A DNA stretch of 64,000 bases from Sphaerolaimus hirsutus (GCA_964036195.1 OZ038452.1:25617785-25681784), one strand, 5' to 3'. Positions 1-12,925 are shown, counted from the stretch's first letter. Program-made: numbers and translations. Notes: generated by a model not told the origin, from the sequence alone.

Positions 1-690
1 ACGGTTTCGCTTGTATAAACGCATAGCATTTGCCGCGTGACACGAAACGAAACATTAATTAAGTACACTTACAACGGGCAAACATGCGGGCGGCTGGGGG
101 ATTTGTGAATGAATGAAAAGCGGCGCCCGCCGCCAGTTTACATTCCAATCGGCGAGCGGCAGATTAATGTGACGCGGGCACGGCTTGGCAGGTGCGACGG
201 CTGTCATAAGCGTACGTGGCCGCCGTGCGCATGCGACGACAATAGCTGCGATACACCCACGCTTCGAGCTAGGTGAAGCGTCACTGAAGTATCGCAGCAA
301 ATGTATATTGATTACCGTAAACACCTGGGGGTACTTCGGGGGGGGGGCGGCGTTAATTCAAGGGGGGGGGGTATTTCGAGGAAATACGGTATATTGACCA
401 TTTTAAAAAGTGTACGGTAACTTTTTCCCATCTTACCAAAATAACATGAAAAGCTGTTGTTAAGATCCCTTTTTTCAATTGCCCAGCCGACAGCATCTTG
501 CATGTGCTCGAGGACATACGGTATGTAAAAATACTTGTTTTACTCACCCTCGAATACCGAAAATGTAAAATAGTTTTTTTTCCCGTACTCAAGAGTAAGT
601 AAATTACGTAATTTCAGGAAAATTTAAAATACCTAGAGTACTTTTTTCCTCGGAAAATGTAAAAGAGAGTACTTTTCTTCATAGAATAGG
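1..690. other. No gene recognised; GC-rich start then repeat fragment
   Basis: The first 300 bases are CpG-rich and have open frames in several phases without convincing splice sites or similarity, so no gene is called. Bases 325-395 are the right end of a TA-flanked G-tract element, ending in a GGAAATACGG terminus. The remainder to 690 is AT-rich sequence with nothing recognisable. Confidence 0.5.
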
Positions 691-1130
691 TACCGTATTA
701 CCTCGAAATACCCCCATGGGGGTTTATTATTTCGCCAGCAAAATTTGAGGGGGGGTTAATTCGAGGGGGGGGTTTATTCGAGGGGGGGGTTTATTATTTC
801 GTCAGAAATTTTCGTAAGGATCGTAGTAAATAGTAGGCATTTGCGTACCCAAAATAGGTAATAGATGTGTCCAAACAGGATATATTTGGACATCAAAACA
901 TAGATAGCTACACAAACTACTCTATGTGTAGCTGCAATGCAAATTAACAGTAATATACATCATGTACATTGCGTACATGACGTATTTATTATGTACATGA
1001 CGTACATCATTCCGAAGGGGGGGGGGTATTTCGAGGGGGGGGTTTATTATTTCCCCAGCCCATTTTGAGGGGGGGTTAATTCGAGGGGGGGGTTAATTCA
1101 AGGGGGGGGATAATTCGAGGTAATACGGTA
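691..1130. mobile_element. TA-flanked CCGTATT G-tract MITE
   Basis: The ends are inverted: it starts CCGTATTACCTCGAA and closes with the reverse complement TTCGAGGTAATACGG, each next to TA, the duplication expected of Tc1/mariner-like elements. The interior has C tracts near the left end and G tracts near the right, each beside degenerate repeats of the terminal motif. The copy at 14033-14475 is clearly the same subfamily, sharing middle sequence (for example a block around TACATCATGTACATTGC) as well as ends. Confidence 0.75.
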
Positions 1131-2946
1131 TCTAAAAGTGGGTACGTTTTATGCTACTACTACTTTTAAAAGCTTTAAAAGCTACTACTTTTTTTACAAG
1201 TGGGGGTGATTTTTACAATGGAAAACATAATGGATGTCGTTTTTTAGTGATTATTTAGTCTTTTTGTAGAAATGTGTTGTTGTTTTTAGTCATTATGTTT
1301 AGAAACATGATATGATATCATCAAGATTTTCTTATTTTGGCAACAAAAAATTGTGATTTTAGAAACATAAATACACTTTCTGTACACGTGTACTTTTCAA
1401 AAGCATGCGTACAGGTGAGTGTGCGTGGGCACATATACCTGTTATGTTGCTTCATAACCATATTTGGGAAGTTTAAAAAAGGTTGTTAAAAACGGGGACG
1501 TTGCAAAGCGTTTTTGTATTCCTAGTCAAGTGCAAAAAACCTTTGGGGATAATTTTTTAAGAAAATTTCCCTTTGGCAATTGGCACCATTTGCCTTGAGT
1601 GTGCTAAGTGTGTAATCCACTGGTAGAGTGGAAGGTGCTATAAGCTACTGCATGTGATATTATGGTGATTTTTGGGACTAGGCATGTGAATAACTTTTCT
1701 ATTTAGGACTCCATATCAATCCATTGTCTCTTGCATGCTAAACTGAATATGAGGTGTATTCATACTGGTAAGTAGAACAGATTTTTTGCAGAGTTGTGAA
1801 TAGTAGTACTGAATACTTTTCAAAGTAAACATAAACGTAAATTACTTTATTTTTACCCACCCCTGAGTACAGAAAACGTAAAGTATTTTTTTTACTTTTG
1901 CGCTGCGTAAAAAGTGAGTAAACGTAAATACCAGTATTTTTACTCAGGGAAAACGTAAAAGCAAGAATTTTTTCGATTTTGTACCTGGAAGATGCAAAAT
2001 TGGGTGAAATTAAAAGCGTGAGTCATCGCTTTCCCATCGCAACTTCTATCATTTCCGCTGACAATGTTGCAGCCGTCAAAATTTCTTTGTTTTGGTTTTG
2101 CTTCTTATGCACCCCTAAATGTTCTCCCAATTACGTTTTCTGTGCCGGTATTCTGTAAGTGAGTACCGGTATTTTGTTTCCGGTGGAAACGGTATTTACG
2201 CCATAGTTGTAAAAACGTATTTACGTTTACTCGATAAATACGTATACTCGCGTACTGCGTAAATACGTTTACGTTTCCTCCAGAAAAAAATACCTGTACT
2301 CACATACTCGCATACTTTTTGAAAGTACGCGAGTACAGAAAACGTATTTTAAGGGGACAGCAAATGTCATTTTGCCAGACAGAAAGTGACAAACATAGGT
2401 AGGACATTTTCCTAAGAAATACGTATCATGAGAGAAAAACACATCTTTTATGTATTTAAGAGTAAAAATTAAAGAAAAAAACAATTTTTACGTTATTTTT
2501 CAATTCAAGTATTTGGAATCCATTCAAGTATTTGGTAAAAAATCAACAGTTAGACATGGCATTTTTATGCTGCTCAGGTGAACATGCTTTTTATTTGACT
2601 GTTTTTTGTGATGCTTTTTCCTACCTTTGAATGATAAACAGACAGGTGCACTGACATTTATCTGATGGCACTTACAGTCCAGATAAGATTAAATGTAAAG
2701 TGCAAACAGTCGAGTAAAATGTCTGTGGGAGGGCTAGGGTGTCAAAAACTTGTCAAACAGGGAGAAAAAAACTGCACTTCCCGAAAACGGAAACAACATT
2801 GTCTGCACTTCATCATAAAATGCAGGAAATCATAAAATGCAACAAATGCGGGAAAACGCAAAGCAAAAATTGACCCCCTGAACATGCTTTAAGAATTTTT
2901 GATGAGAAAACCATGTTCAAGTGAACGCTGTCATCTGAAATATTGG
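1131..2946. repeat. AT-rich intergenic repeats, GAGTTGT/CGTAAA type
   Basis: No gene is seen. From about 1790 to 2500 the sequence is dominated by degenerate CGTAAA and TTTACG units bordered by GCAGAGTTGTGAA and CATAGTTGTAAAA ends. These match the family seen complete at 28871-29375. At least two overlapping or broken copies are likely; their exact limits cannot be set. Confidence 0.5.
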
Positions 2947-2950
2947 CCCT

Positions 2951-3188
2951 ACACACACTAGTTTTCACCGTGACCGATGTGAAAACTGAAATGGCGACAT
3001 GGCGACATCCGGCCTACTCTTTTTCTATGCTATATGTGTTTTAGTTTTCAAATTTTTAAATTTTAACTTTCATTAATTTAAATCCCAATTAAAATTAAAT
3101 AAAATCATTCAACCGTGCTCATTAATTTGTATTTGAAAAAGTTCAGTTTTCACACGAAGTCACGGTGAAAACTAGTGTGTGTAGGCAC
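2951..3188. mobile_element. Fold-back MITE with CACACTAGTT ends
   Basis: The left arm starts GGCCCTACACACACTAGTTT and continues into CACCGTGAC. The right arm is its reverse complement, with GTCACGGTG followed by AACTAGTGTGTGTAGGC. The middle is AT-rich and non-coding. The terminal signature recurs at 20990, 24970 and 50297 on elements with unrelated interiors. No transposase is present. Confidence 0.75.
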
Positions 3189-3294
3189 AATATGGTAAAG
3201 TATTGTAACGATGGCAAAAAAAGATTGAAAAATTCGAAAGTGTTTTCGAATTTTCGAATTTTTTTATACTTTTATTTTATTATAAAAACACATT

Positions 3295-3732
3295 TACCGT
3301 ATTTTCCCGAAATACCCCTCCCCCTTAAATTAACCCCCCCCCCCTCGAAATACCCCATGGTGTTTTCGAGCTGAGGAAAAAATGCCTCCCCCCCTCGAAA
3401 TACCCCCTCCCCTCTGGAATAAGGTACATCATGTATGCAAGGAACATGATGTAATTTTTGCGACCATTTTCCATCGCATTTATACGTATACGCTAGTTTG
3501 TGTAGCGATGTATGTTTATGTCCCTGTTATGTCCCTATATACCGTATTTGGTTACGTTTAATACCGGTTTGGGGTGTAAAAGCGTATTCTTCAGTATGAC
3601 TTTCCCCGAAAATTTCTGACGAAATAATACCCCCCCTCGAATAAGCCCCCCCCCCCCCCCTCGAGATACCCCCCTCAAAATTTCCACTCTGAAAAAATAA
3701 ACCCCCTGGAGGTATTTCGAGGAAATACGATA
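3295..3732. mobile_element. TA-flanked CCGTATT G-tract MITE
   Basis: The element opens with TACCGTATTTTCCCGAA and ends with TTCGAGGAAATACGATA, one base different from the usual terminus. C tracts next to CTCGAAATA repeats fill both ends. It is inserted next to a TTCGAAAA-type element that begins near 3206. Confidence 0.65.
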
Positions 3733-6360
3733 TTTATTTTTTCTAGAAAAATTCGAAATTTTTTCATTTTTTTCCATATTTTGTTTGAAATTGCAGAAAA
3801 ATGCAGAAACAGTACAAAAAAATCAATTTTACATTCCATATGATCTCGAATTACCCCCCTTGAATTAACCCCCTTCAAAATACCCCCATTTCTTTTCAAG
3901 CTGAGGAAAAATAAACCTCCCTCGAAATACCCCCGTTTGGAATACTGTACATCATGTATGCAATGTACATGATGTATTGATTGCTGCAAATTAGCATCAC
4001 AGCTACACATAGACTACTTTGTGTATATATATATACACATGTACAAATGTAACCTGTTTGGGCACATTTATTACCAGATTTAGGTATGTCTAATCTAATT
4101 TAATCTCTACTATTGTCCTTCACAAAAATTTCTGATGAATGAATAACCCCCCTCGAAACCCCCTCAAATTTTGCTGGTGAAATAATAAACCCCCATGAGG
4201 GTATTTCGAGGTAATATGGTAGATATATTTGCAGCATCACAACAAACAATGTGCAGAAGTGTCTGCGGTTTCAGCTTTGAAGGTGTAAAACATGAAAGTG
4301 TATTAAAAATTCACCAGAAAAATTCAAAAATGCTATAGTTAGATGCCAAAAATTAGAAAAGTCAGAAAAAATTCGAAATTCGAAAAGACGTTTTAGAAAA
4401 AAATCACTTGAAAATTTTAATACTTTTTTCCAGGGGTTTGCCATCATCAGGCACTTGGTACAAGTGAATGAGCCAAACTGAGGGCATATCATAAAAACTA
4501 CCATACCCGATATTTAAAAAGCAGGGGCAGTAGACATTTTATTTGCATATTTCAATTACCGTATTTCCCAGAAATACACCCTCGAATTCCATCCTCCCTT
4601 GAAATACCCCCCAAAATGGACACTATGAAATTATAACCCCCTCCCCTCGAAATACCCCCCCCCAATTGAGTGTAAAGAGAATGTAAATGACAAAAGCTGC
4701 GATTTGGTCCAGGCAATGCAAACACATGTTAAAAATGATGACTGTGTTATGTTAGAACAGGGCGTATACCATCTACATAAACTGGTGGAAAATATAAATG
4801 AGAAAATCACTTAATTGTATTTTACCAATCCCATGTGCAAGCTGTTAGGCTTTCATCTTGTGTGAGGGTGCGCCCTTTATTGTATTTACTATATATACCC
4901 TAGGGGGCACTCAGGCATTTTTTCTGGACAATATAAATGAGAATTCCATACAAATTTTTGTCCCAATGAAAATAAAATTTTGAATAACAAAATTTCTGGA
5001 CATTTGAGATCAAAAAGTTTTTTTAAACATTGGTAGATTGTAAGTATGTGCAACTTTTCTACCCCCTCTGAACCCCCAGAAGCCCCACACAATGATGGCA
5101 TTGTTAATCAAACTAAATTTTTTTTGTTGAGAAAAACAGGTTTGAAAAGGTGGACAATCCACTATCCCAAGCTATTCACGGAGCACATGGGGGCCAGAAT
5201 TACCTTGCTCAGTGTCAGAGGCAACATATGGCTGCTACTGGGCCCCATTTCTGCACTTAAGTATTTTTTGTGGCTAACGATAAAAATGGCCCTGTGTAAA
5301 GAGGGTGACAGCGTGTTCGATGCCTGCAATGTCAATGCAAATTTCAAAATACTTGTGCCCAGTCAATGTTGGGACTAATTATCTGTAAAAAAACCTATGG
5401 GGGCCAATGGGAAATCTGCCATGTATTTATCTAGTCTGAATGGGTGAGACAAAAAACTAGGTCATGTGCAGAAAGTCAAAAATCATGGTTTTTCATTTAC
5501 AATCACAATTTTGATAATCACAAAGTTCAAAATCAATGTTGACATGGCTTCGTGGCACATGTATGCATATTGGGGGCCATTTTTGTGTGGGGGTAGTGGA
5601 CTTGGGGTCAAAATATACCCCCAACTTACCAGTCGGTCAAAAGATGGCTTTGGGCAAGCCATAAGGAATTTTTATTTTTTGAAAAAGCACCAAACAGAGT
5701 GTATTCATCGCTTGTGTTGGCAGCACACAAAAAATTGACTGTGCACTTTACTGCAGCTGTAATTTTGTATTTTTCTAAAATTCTCATTTATATTTTCCGG
5801 GAAAAAATTGGAAAAAACATTCATAAATCTGTAGCAGCAGAACAGGGGGGTGCCATGGGGTGCCAGTTGGCATATATGTAGGTAAATGTTGTGGGCACCC
5901 CCACAACAAATGGCAACCATATTGGACTGCACGTTTCCTTGTGAGACGTTTTTCTCTCAACACGTTTTTCACGTTTTTCTCTCAAAATTTTCACTCTGAA
6001 AAAATAAACCCCCGGAGGGTAATTCGAGGAAATACGGTAAATACCAAATTGTCTACAGAAGCGAGATTTAGCATTTTTATGCAAGTGCTTTCAGACACCG
6101 CAGTCTACACATCTGTGATCAGCATAGCGATCGCGTTTTCGGTCCATCCTCCCAGGTAGATGAAATATAACCCACAATCATGGACGAGCGGCGCGCGCGC
6201 ACAATTCATGAAAATCACGTAGCGCGGCCGAGCAAAATGGATTAGCAGACTTTGCTGGGCCAACAGCGATCAAACAGGGACCCGCGTCAGCTGAAATTGA
6301 TGGCTGCACGTATCACTTCAGACAAATGTCCATTCGCAAATGCATAAAATCGGTGTCCAA
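3733..6360. other. No gene recognised; fragments of several repeats
   Basis: The stretch has truncated G-tract elements (3845-4222; 4557-4750; right end 5990-6040) separated by AT-rich sequence rich in TTCGAAAA units. Short open frames at 5046-5378 and 5466-5738 have no splice context, no recognisable motifs and ordinary AT-rich composition, so they are not called as genes. Confidence 0.5.
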
Positions 6361-6362
6361 TG

Positions 6363-7692
6363 GCGGCCCGCACACTTGTTGACACATGTGTGTCAACTAG
6401 GGTGTCAACAAAAACTTTTTGGCGGAAAACGGAAACGGAAACGGAAAATTTTTTGCACATGGCGGAAAACGGAAATGGAAACGGAAAATTTTTTGCACTT
6501 GCCGGAAAACGGAAAACGGAAAAATGGAAGGCCGGGAAACGGAAACGGAACAATTTGCTGAAATTATGCCGGAAACGGAAAAAGTTTGCTGAAATTTTGC
6601 CGGAAACGGAAAAAAATCAGCAGAAATTGATCCTGAATAAAAAAAATTTGCAGAAATCTCACTAGAAATAGGCAAAATTCACGTCATTGAGAACCTGCAT
6701 GCATTTTTACCAGTTTGGCTTAAACAGAAAACAGAAAATTGAGTTGGAAAGTGGAAAAAAGATGGAAAAACAGACAATTGAACCGGAAAACGGAAAAAGG
6801 CGGAAAAACTGAAAAAATTTGCCGGAAAACGGAAAATGAGCCGGAAAAACGGAAACGGAAACGGAAAAAAAATTTAGCAGCCGGAAAACGGAAATGGAAA
6901 CGGAAAAAAATTTGCCTGCGGAAAGCGGAAACGGAAAACGGAAAACGGAAAGTTGACACCCTAGTGTCAACTGATCTGTGTCAACTCAGATTTCGGCTTC
7001 TCGTGTCGCACGGCGATATCCTAATGCACATGATGCAATGTTGAAGAAAAAATGTTACGGCAAGTGCATTGGAGAATGCTCTGCGACACGTGAAGGCGAA
7101 ATATGAGTTGACACAGACAATAGTTATTAAAACGTATTTACGTTTACTCGATAAATACGTATGCTCGCGTACTGCGTAAATACGTTTACGTTTCCTCCCG
7201 AAAAAAATACCGGTACTCACATACTCGCGTACTTTTTGAAAGTACGTGAGTACAGAAAATGTATTTTTACAAAACAGAAAATGTCATTTTGTCAGACAGA
7301 AATTTACAAACATCAGACATTTTCTTAAGAAATACTTATCAGGAGAGAAAAACACATCTTTGTAGTATTTCTGAGTAATAATCCAAAAACACGAATTTTT
7401 ACATCATTTTTGCGAGAAAAATACTCACTTTTCCGTTTTCTGTGAGGAAAAATACTCATTTTTACGTTTTTCTTGGAAAAAAATACTCATTTTTTACGTT
7501 TGCTCTGGAAAAAAGTATTTTACTCACCTTTTACGCAGTGTAAAAGTACAAATAAAATACTTCACGTTTTCTGTACTCATGTGTGAGTAAAATAAAAATA
7601 CTTAACGTTTACGTTAAAAAAAGTTCAGTACTTTAACAACTCAGACACAGACCAGTTGACACACGTGTGTCAACTGGTGTGCGGGCCGCCAA
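6363..7692. mobile_element. Composite fold-back element with two nested inserts
   Basis: The outer ends are near-perfect inverted repeats: GGCGGCCCGCACACTTGTTG on the left and the reverse complement of GGCGGCCCGCACACCAGTTG on the right. Each is followed by a small internal palindrome (GTTGACACATGTGTGTCAAC on the left). Inside are an hAT-like element (6398-6963) and a GAGTTGTT-type element (about 7123-7650). It carries no coding sequence of its own. Confidence 0.75.
6398..6963. mobile_element. hAT-like MITE with GGAAAACGG interior
   Basis: Ends are TAGGGTGTCAAC and the reverse complement of TAGGGTGTCAACTTTC. An exact 8-bp duplication, GTGTCAAC, lies at 6390-6397 and 6964-6971. The interior is almost wholly degenerate GGAAACGGAAA units. 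The long lysine/arginine frames read across it are products of this repeat, not proteins. The 8-bp TSD fits the hAT superfamily; assignment beyond that is inference. Confidence 0.85.
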
Positions 7693-7913
7693 TATACCAG
7701 ACGGGCGCGCTTTGCTCGTATAATAAAGCAGGCGAAAGCCGGCATGAGAATCACATTTATGAAATCTGTCGCATTCCGCCGCCGAGTGTAAAAATATGCG
7801 CATAATGTCATTTTATTCAATCACATCAATATTTTATGTGATCGGATCGCCGGATATACCGTAGGGTGCAACAAGATGACATTTTTGGGGAAGTTTGGAA
7901 ATTCAGATTCCAG

Positions 7914-8313
7914 GGGCCAGTTCCGCAAGTTGTAGAGTACTCTCCTTTTCACTCTTCACTTTACTCTTTTACTCCACTCTACTTTTTACTCCACTTTTTT
8001 AATTTCCACGCGTGGAACCGGCACCAGGGTGCAGTCCCAAAATGTCAATTGTGTATATGTGTGTAACCAAATCTTATGTTTTTGTATCCAAATCTTATTA
8101 TCAAATATAAGATTTGGATACAAAAACATAAGATCTGGATACAAAAACATAATATTTGTATACACAGTTAACACTTTGGACCTGCCCCCTGGTGCTGGTT
8201 CCACCAGTGGAAAGTTAAAAAGTAGAGTAAAAAGTAAAGAGTAGAGTAAAAAGTAAAGTGAAGAGTGAAAAGTAGAGTTTTCCTTTTTACTCTACCACTT
8301 GCGGAACTGCCCC
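7914..8313. mobile_element. CWG-flanked element, GGGCCAGTTCC ends
   Basis: The left end is GGGCCAGTTCCGCAAGT and the right end is the reverse complement of GGGGCAGTTCCGCAAGT. CAG lies on both sides (7911-7913, 8314-8316), a 3-bp duplication. Sub-terminal arms are degenerate AAAGTAGAGT units. A further insertion fills the middle from about 8005 to 8210, with GTGGAACCGGCACCAG at one side and an inverted partner at the other. Confidence 0.75.
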
Positions 8314-8316
8314 CAG

Positions 8317-9793
8317 GTGCCAATCCCAAGCCCTGTAAAGTGTAAAGTAAAGTGTCAAATGTAAAGTAAAGTGTCAAGTCAAATGTCAAATGTAAAGTCA
8401 GGTGTCAAATGTAAAGTCAAATGCAAAGTCAAATGTCAAATGTAAAGTTAAGTGTCAAATGTAAAGTCAAATGCAAAGTCAAGTGTCAAATGTAAAGTCA
8501 AATGTCATGTCAAATGTAGAGTAAAGTGTCAATTGTCATGAAAAACATAAAATGTTCACGAAAAAAATAAAATATTTAATGAAACTCCAAATTTAATCCA
8601 ACTGAAATGGACTCCGACATGTATTGTGTCGTATGTATCGTGAATCCTCAACACCAATCATTGGCATATTGGCAGATCTTAAATGTGAGATATGTTTGGT
8701 ATTCAGATCGACTGCTTAAATTTAACGGAGATACAATTTGGCAGTCAGCCAAAAATTTCGTAATTGCATAAAATAAAAAAAAGAAGGCTAAAGATAGGTA
8801 TACAACCAGTTCCGTGTACTATCTCACATCTCTTACCAGGTATTTAGACAAAAATAGCAGTTATGAAGGAGAAAATTTGCAAAATAGAGTAAATTTTAGC
8901 GATTTTGAGCAGAAATTATGGAAAACTTGCTTAAGGTACAATTTACAACCGGTAACTTGGACATGAGCCAACTTGTCATACATAACCCGATGCAAATTTA
9001 ACAAATCTGACCGGATCATGTATGCGAAGTTGGCCCATGTTCAAGTTGCCGGTTACGTACTGTACGAACGAGAGTGAAAGCTGTCGAAATGAGAGTTTTT
9101 GCTTAAAATCACCAAAATAAGCTCCATTTTGACCATCTTAATCATCTAGGTATACGCATGTTCAAAATCTGCTTTTATCTATAGAGATTACGAAAGTTTT
9201 GGCTGTCTGCCAACTTCACATAAGGGGTAACTATCTGAAAAATCGTCATATTTCGAAATCGTTGGTTTGTTGCCAAATGAACAAGGATCAACGCGCGACG
9301 TTGTTAAAAAAAATATGTAAAGGGGGATTCAATCGTACATACAAAATTGATTCTTGGTCATTTGGGAACAAAGTGACATAAAATACTTATATATTTTTGG
9401 CTGACTGCCAAATTGTATCTCCGTTAAATTTATATTCGTATTTTATATTTATATTTGTATATCTCCGTTAAATTTATATTCGTATATTACATTTATATTT
9501 GTATTTTATATTCGACGTTGCGATTTCACGATACGTCCGACACGGATATCGTTACTTTCCTTTTAATATTTTTCTTTTTTTGTGAATATTTATCGTTTGT
9601 CATTACATTTGACACTTCACTTGACACTTTACTTTACATTTGACACTTTACTTGACACTTTACTTAACATTTGACACTTGACTTTACATTTGACATTTGA
9701 CTTGACACTTGACTTTACATTTGACATTTGACTTGACACTTGACTTTACATTTGACACTTTACTTTACACTTTACAGGGCTTGGGATTGGCAC
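8317..9793. mobile_element. CWG-flanked introner-family element, large copy
   Basis: It begins GTGCCAATCCCAAGCCCTG and ends with the exact reverse complement CAGGGCTTGGGATTGGCAC. CAG flanks it at 8314-8316 and 9794-9796, so the insert reads GT...AG on the plus strand. The arms are long runs of degenerate GTAAAGTCAAATGTCAA units. A second fold-back element (about 8700-9440) is nested in the middle. No exon is recognised on either side, so intron function is not claimed for this copy. Confidence 0.8.
8715..9440. repeat. Nested fold-back element
   Basis: The left arm ATTTAACGGAGATACAATTT with GGCAGTCAGCCAAAAAT pairs with the right arm, which contains the same bases reversed and complemented. 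A second inner pair surrounds ACCGGTAACTTGGACATG near 8950 and its partner near 9050. It is non-coding and sits inside the element at 8317-9793. Confidence 0.6.
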
Positions 9794-9796
9794 CAG

Positions 9797-10480
9797 GTGT
9801 GTTTTTTCTGTTTACTGTAGCCGCCTACATTCACAGTAGCGACAACGACAAGGGACAATAATATTATATAATAGGTAGCTGTAGCATACACAGACGCGCA
9901 TGGGAACAATGCCAATGTTTTCTATCAATGGAATTGTTGTGGTAGTAAAGCTGTGGTATTTTACCTACGATGAAAAACGTCGTGGGTTTGCTTAGGGCAT
10001 TAATTACAAGTGTTGGATGAAATCAACCGGTTGAGAAGTGCCCGTGAAACTAAAAATTCCGTTCCGCTCTCTCTAAAAAAACTCAGCGCCACCAGCTCAA
10101 CTTCAACAAATTTTTAGCACCGAAGCAAGTTCTACAGTTCTCAACTTGTAAAAATACGTGGTCCTTTGTACAGCGTCAGCCAATAAAAAGTATCGTTGAG
10201 CAACGGATAATCTAACAAAAGACCGAAAAAAAATCTCCGAAACATTTCTGCCGCGACTATGGTAATAATCAGAGCCGCGGCGGAATCAAAAAGAAAGCAA
10301 AATCAGTAGCGCAGCGCGATTCTCTCATCCAGCACCGGCGGCGGCCGCCTATTTGCGCAGTGGAAAAATTGAATAAATAACCGGAAGAATGCGCCGCGGA
10401 ATGCAGCGGGGAGTTAGTCAGCGCCGGCACGTGAGTGACCCAGAAACGTCGCCGCGGCGGTAATGAGAAGGCAGGTAGGT
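9797..10480. other. No gene recognised
   Basis: Ordinary AT-rich sequence leads into a CpG-rich block from about 10260. Nothing coding, palindromic or RNA-like could be supported before the possible minus-strand exon at 10483-10683. Confidence 0.4.
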
Positions 10481-10482
10481 AC

Positions 10483-10683
10483 CTGGGCGGCGCGCCGCCG
10501 CGGCGGCATAATTCTCGGCGCGGCTGCAGAAGTGCGCGCCGCCCGGGCGAAGTAGTCGGCCGACGGCGTCGGTGAGACGCCCCCCTCGCCCCCGTTGTCC
10601 GCTCCGCTGCGCAGGTTGGCCGGCGCCGGCGCGCGCCGCAGCGGCGGCAAATCGGCACGTACCATGCGCCGGGGTGACATAGC
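10483..10683 (-). CDS. Possible GC-rich coding exon, unknown protein
   Basis: On the minus strand a pyrimidine-rich acceptor ending TCTTCAG at 10684 is followed by 201 bases open in all three frames, then CAG and a GTACCT donor. The in-phase reading gives a Pro/Ala/Arg-rich, disordered-looking peptide with the stretch GVSPTPSADYFARAARTS. Being open in three frames is expected of very GC-rich DNA, so coding status rests mainly on the flanking splice sites. No family is recognised and no neighbouring exon could be linked. It could equally be a CpG-rich regulatory block. Confidence 0.3.
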
Positions 10684-10741
10684 CTGAAGATGAAGGAATG
10701 GAATAAGATACACACACTCCTGAGTATTTTATACTTTTTAT

Positions 10742-11430
10742 TATGTACCGTATTTCCCCCTTGAAATACCCCCCTCGAAATACCCCCCTTGAAATACCCC
10801 CCTCGAAATACCCCATCGAAACCCCCCGCCAAATTGAGTGTAAAGACAACTTACCGTATTACCTCGAATTACACCCACAGGAGGTTATTATTTCGTCAGC
10901 AAAATTTGAGGGGGGGGGGGGTTAATTCGAGGGAAGCTTATTCAAGGGGGGTTTATTATTTCGTGAGAAATTTTGGTGACATTCATACTGCAGAATACGC
11001 TTTTACATACCTAAAGTGGACCAAGTACGATAAGTGGCTTTTATAAAGGTACGTCAATACATAAACAAGCATTTCTGTGAAGTCTACAGATTATTTCTTG
11101 AGTAATTCCTCCCCTCCCGTTGAATAATTCCAAGTATTTCAACTCTTGAATAATTCCTCCCTGTTTGATGAGCATAATTTTTGTCCTTCCCTTGAATAAT
11201 TCCCAACTTTGCATATGATCAATTCGATGTGTCCAATTTGAACAAAAATGGCATGTTATTTTATTAATAAAGCATATTTTGTGAAATGAGTTTTTAAAAA
11301 ACCTGCTTGGATTTTCGATGAAATAATGATTCCCCCCCTTGAATAATTCCTCCCCTTGAATAGTTCACTCCTCAAGAAAGTCTGATGAAAAATAATTCCA
11401 CAGGGGAATTATTCAAGCAGGTAAGGTATA
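10742..11430. repeat. G-tract and GAATAATTCC repeat fragments
   Basis: Two left ends of TA-flanked elements lie close together (TACCGTATTTCCCCC near 10745 and TACCGTATTACCTCGAA near 10856). They are followed by degenerate TTGAATAATTCC units to about 11430, a diverged subfamily of the same terminal motif. No gene is seen. Confidence 0.5.
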
Positions 11431-12600
11431 TACCAAGTCCTCAGAAGTAAAAAAGTACTGCCCCTCAGCGCCTCAGCGCAGCGCACTTGATTACCGTGAA
11501 GTCGGCCAGTCCCCGCCGCCGCGGCGCTGTGGAATGTGCCGCGTGATCGGGGGCGCACTGCAAACTCGAACCAAATGTGTAGTCTAGACGGCGGCGAGCG
11601 GCAGTTCCAAGTCTGTCGCGCAGACGGCCGGCGTTCTCGCGTTCTCGCGTTCGGATATTATACCTGCAGCGCGCAGGTGTGTTGCCAGTGAGGATGGAAA
11701 ATACGGTGGAAAATGTGTTTATCTTTTTAAAGTGTTTTTATAAAATGATTTTTAGAATTTCGAATTGTTTTCCTAAAAATTGATGTTTTGAATCGTGTTT
11801 CTGCATTATATACCTATCAATTATGAACAAAAAAATTATGGAAAAAGTTTTCCAATTTTCGAATTTTTCTAGAAAAATAGAAAGTGTTTTTTTCTAGTGA
11901 CGAACTACAAATTCGAAAACTTGAAACAATTCGAAAATTTGAAAAAGTTTTATAATTTTAGAATTTTGGTTTGCCATCGTTACATACCACACGGCTTTGA
12001 TGACCGTTCAAAAACAGGTAGGCACCTTGAAGTGCATATCAAACTGCATAAAAATACCGTCTTTAAAAATTGAACGAGTTTGCATTAGATACCTTACCTG
12101 TGTATAATAATTGTTGCTTTTTAGCACTCCTTAAGCCTCGCTATAATAATGTTTGGCTGCCTTCCAATAATCGGGCGCATAATCATTTAAGAATGACAAA
12201 GCGAAAAATATAAAAACGGCTGAAACGCACTCACCAATTTAAACAAACGATCACAGTTTTTCGACGCGCAAGTTTTACGAGGGAAGGAGTTCCTGTTCAA
12301 TCAGAATTTTCCATAAGGTTATGATCAATTTACTGCGTTATTTAAATTAGTACATAGATAGGTAATAAGTCGGACGGAAAACAAATACCTACCATAATTC
12401 AACTACCTATTAAAATCGATACTGCTCAGCATCAGCAAAATAATACATAGATGGTTTTAACAGAATACTTACATAAAACATAAGGTAAATTGTTATCCAT
12501 GTGACATCATTCCTACCCACCAAAGAGGAGGAGTCATTTGAGGGGGAGTTTTTCGGGGGGGGGGGGGGGGTTGATTCGAGGATAAATAGTAATAACCGCA
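11430..12600. other. No gene recognised; GC block and TTCGAAAA repeat end
   Basis: A CpG-rich segment at about 11455-11690 has no supportable exon. Bases 11740-11984 are degenerate TTCGAAAA units ending in TTTGCCATCGTTA, the right end of the family seen complete at 29488-30630. The rest is featureless AT-rich DNA. Confidence 0.45.
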
Positions 12601-12925
12601 TTTACTTGAATAATTCCCCCACTTTAATACACATTCCCCTGTCAGATGAGTGAGGAATAAAAAGTTCCCCCATTTAAATAACCCACAGTGATGTAAAAAA
12701 TGCACATATCATTTGAAAAATAATGATGAATTCAGACGATGCGATAGGCCTGTGTCTGGTTTGATTCATCGAATGCAAATGCAGCTCATCCGGTTGGAGT
12801 CAAGACATGTGTGAATGAAGTGTGATAGAAACAAACTTAAATATTTTGATGAAATAATAATTACCCCACTTGAATAATTCCCCCACTTTAATAATCTTCC
12901 CTTGAATAGTTCCCCTCTCAAAATG

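Noticed and set aside
6340..7044. Long Lys/Arg/Glu-rich frames and their Phe/Arg/Ser-rich antisense
   Set aside because: They are translations of the GGAAAACGG repeat inside a transposon and have no gene features.
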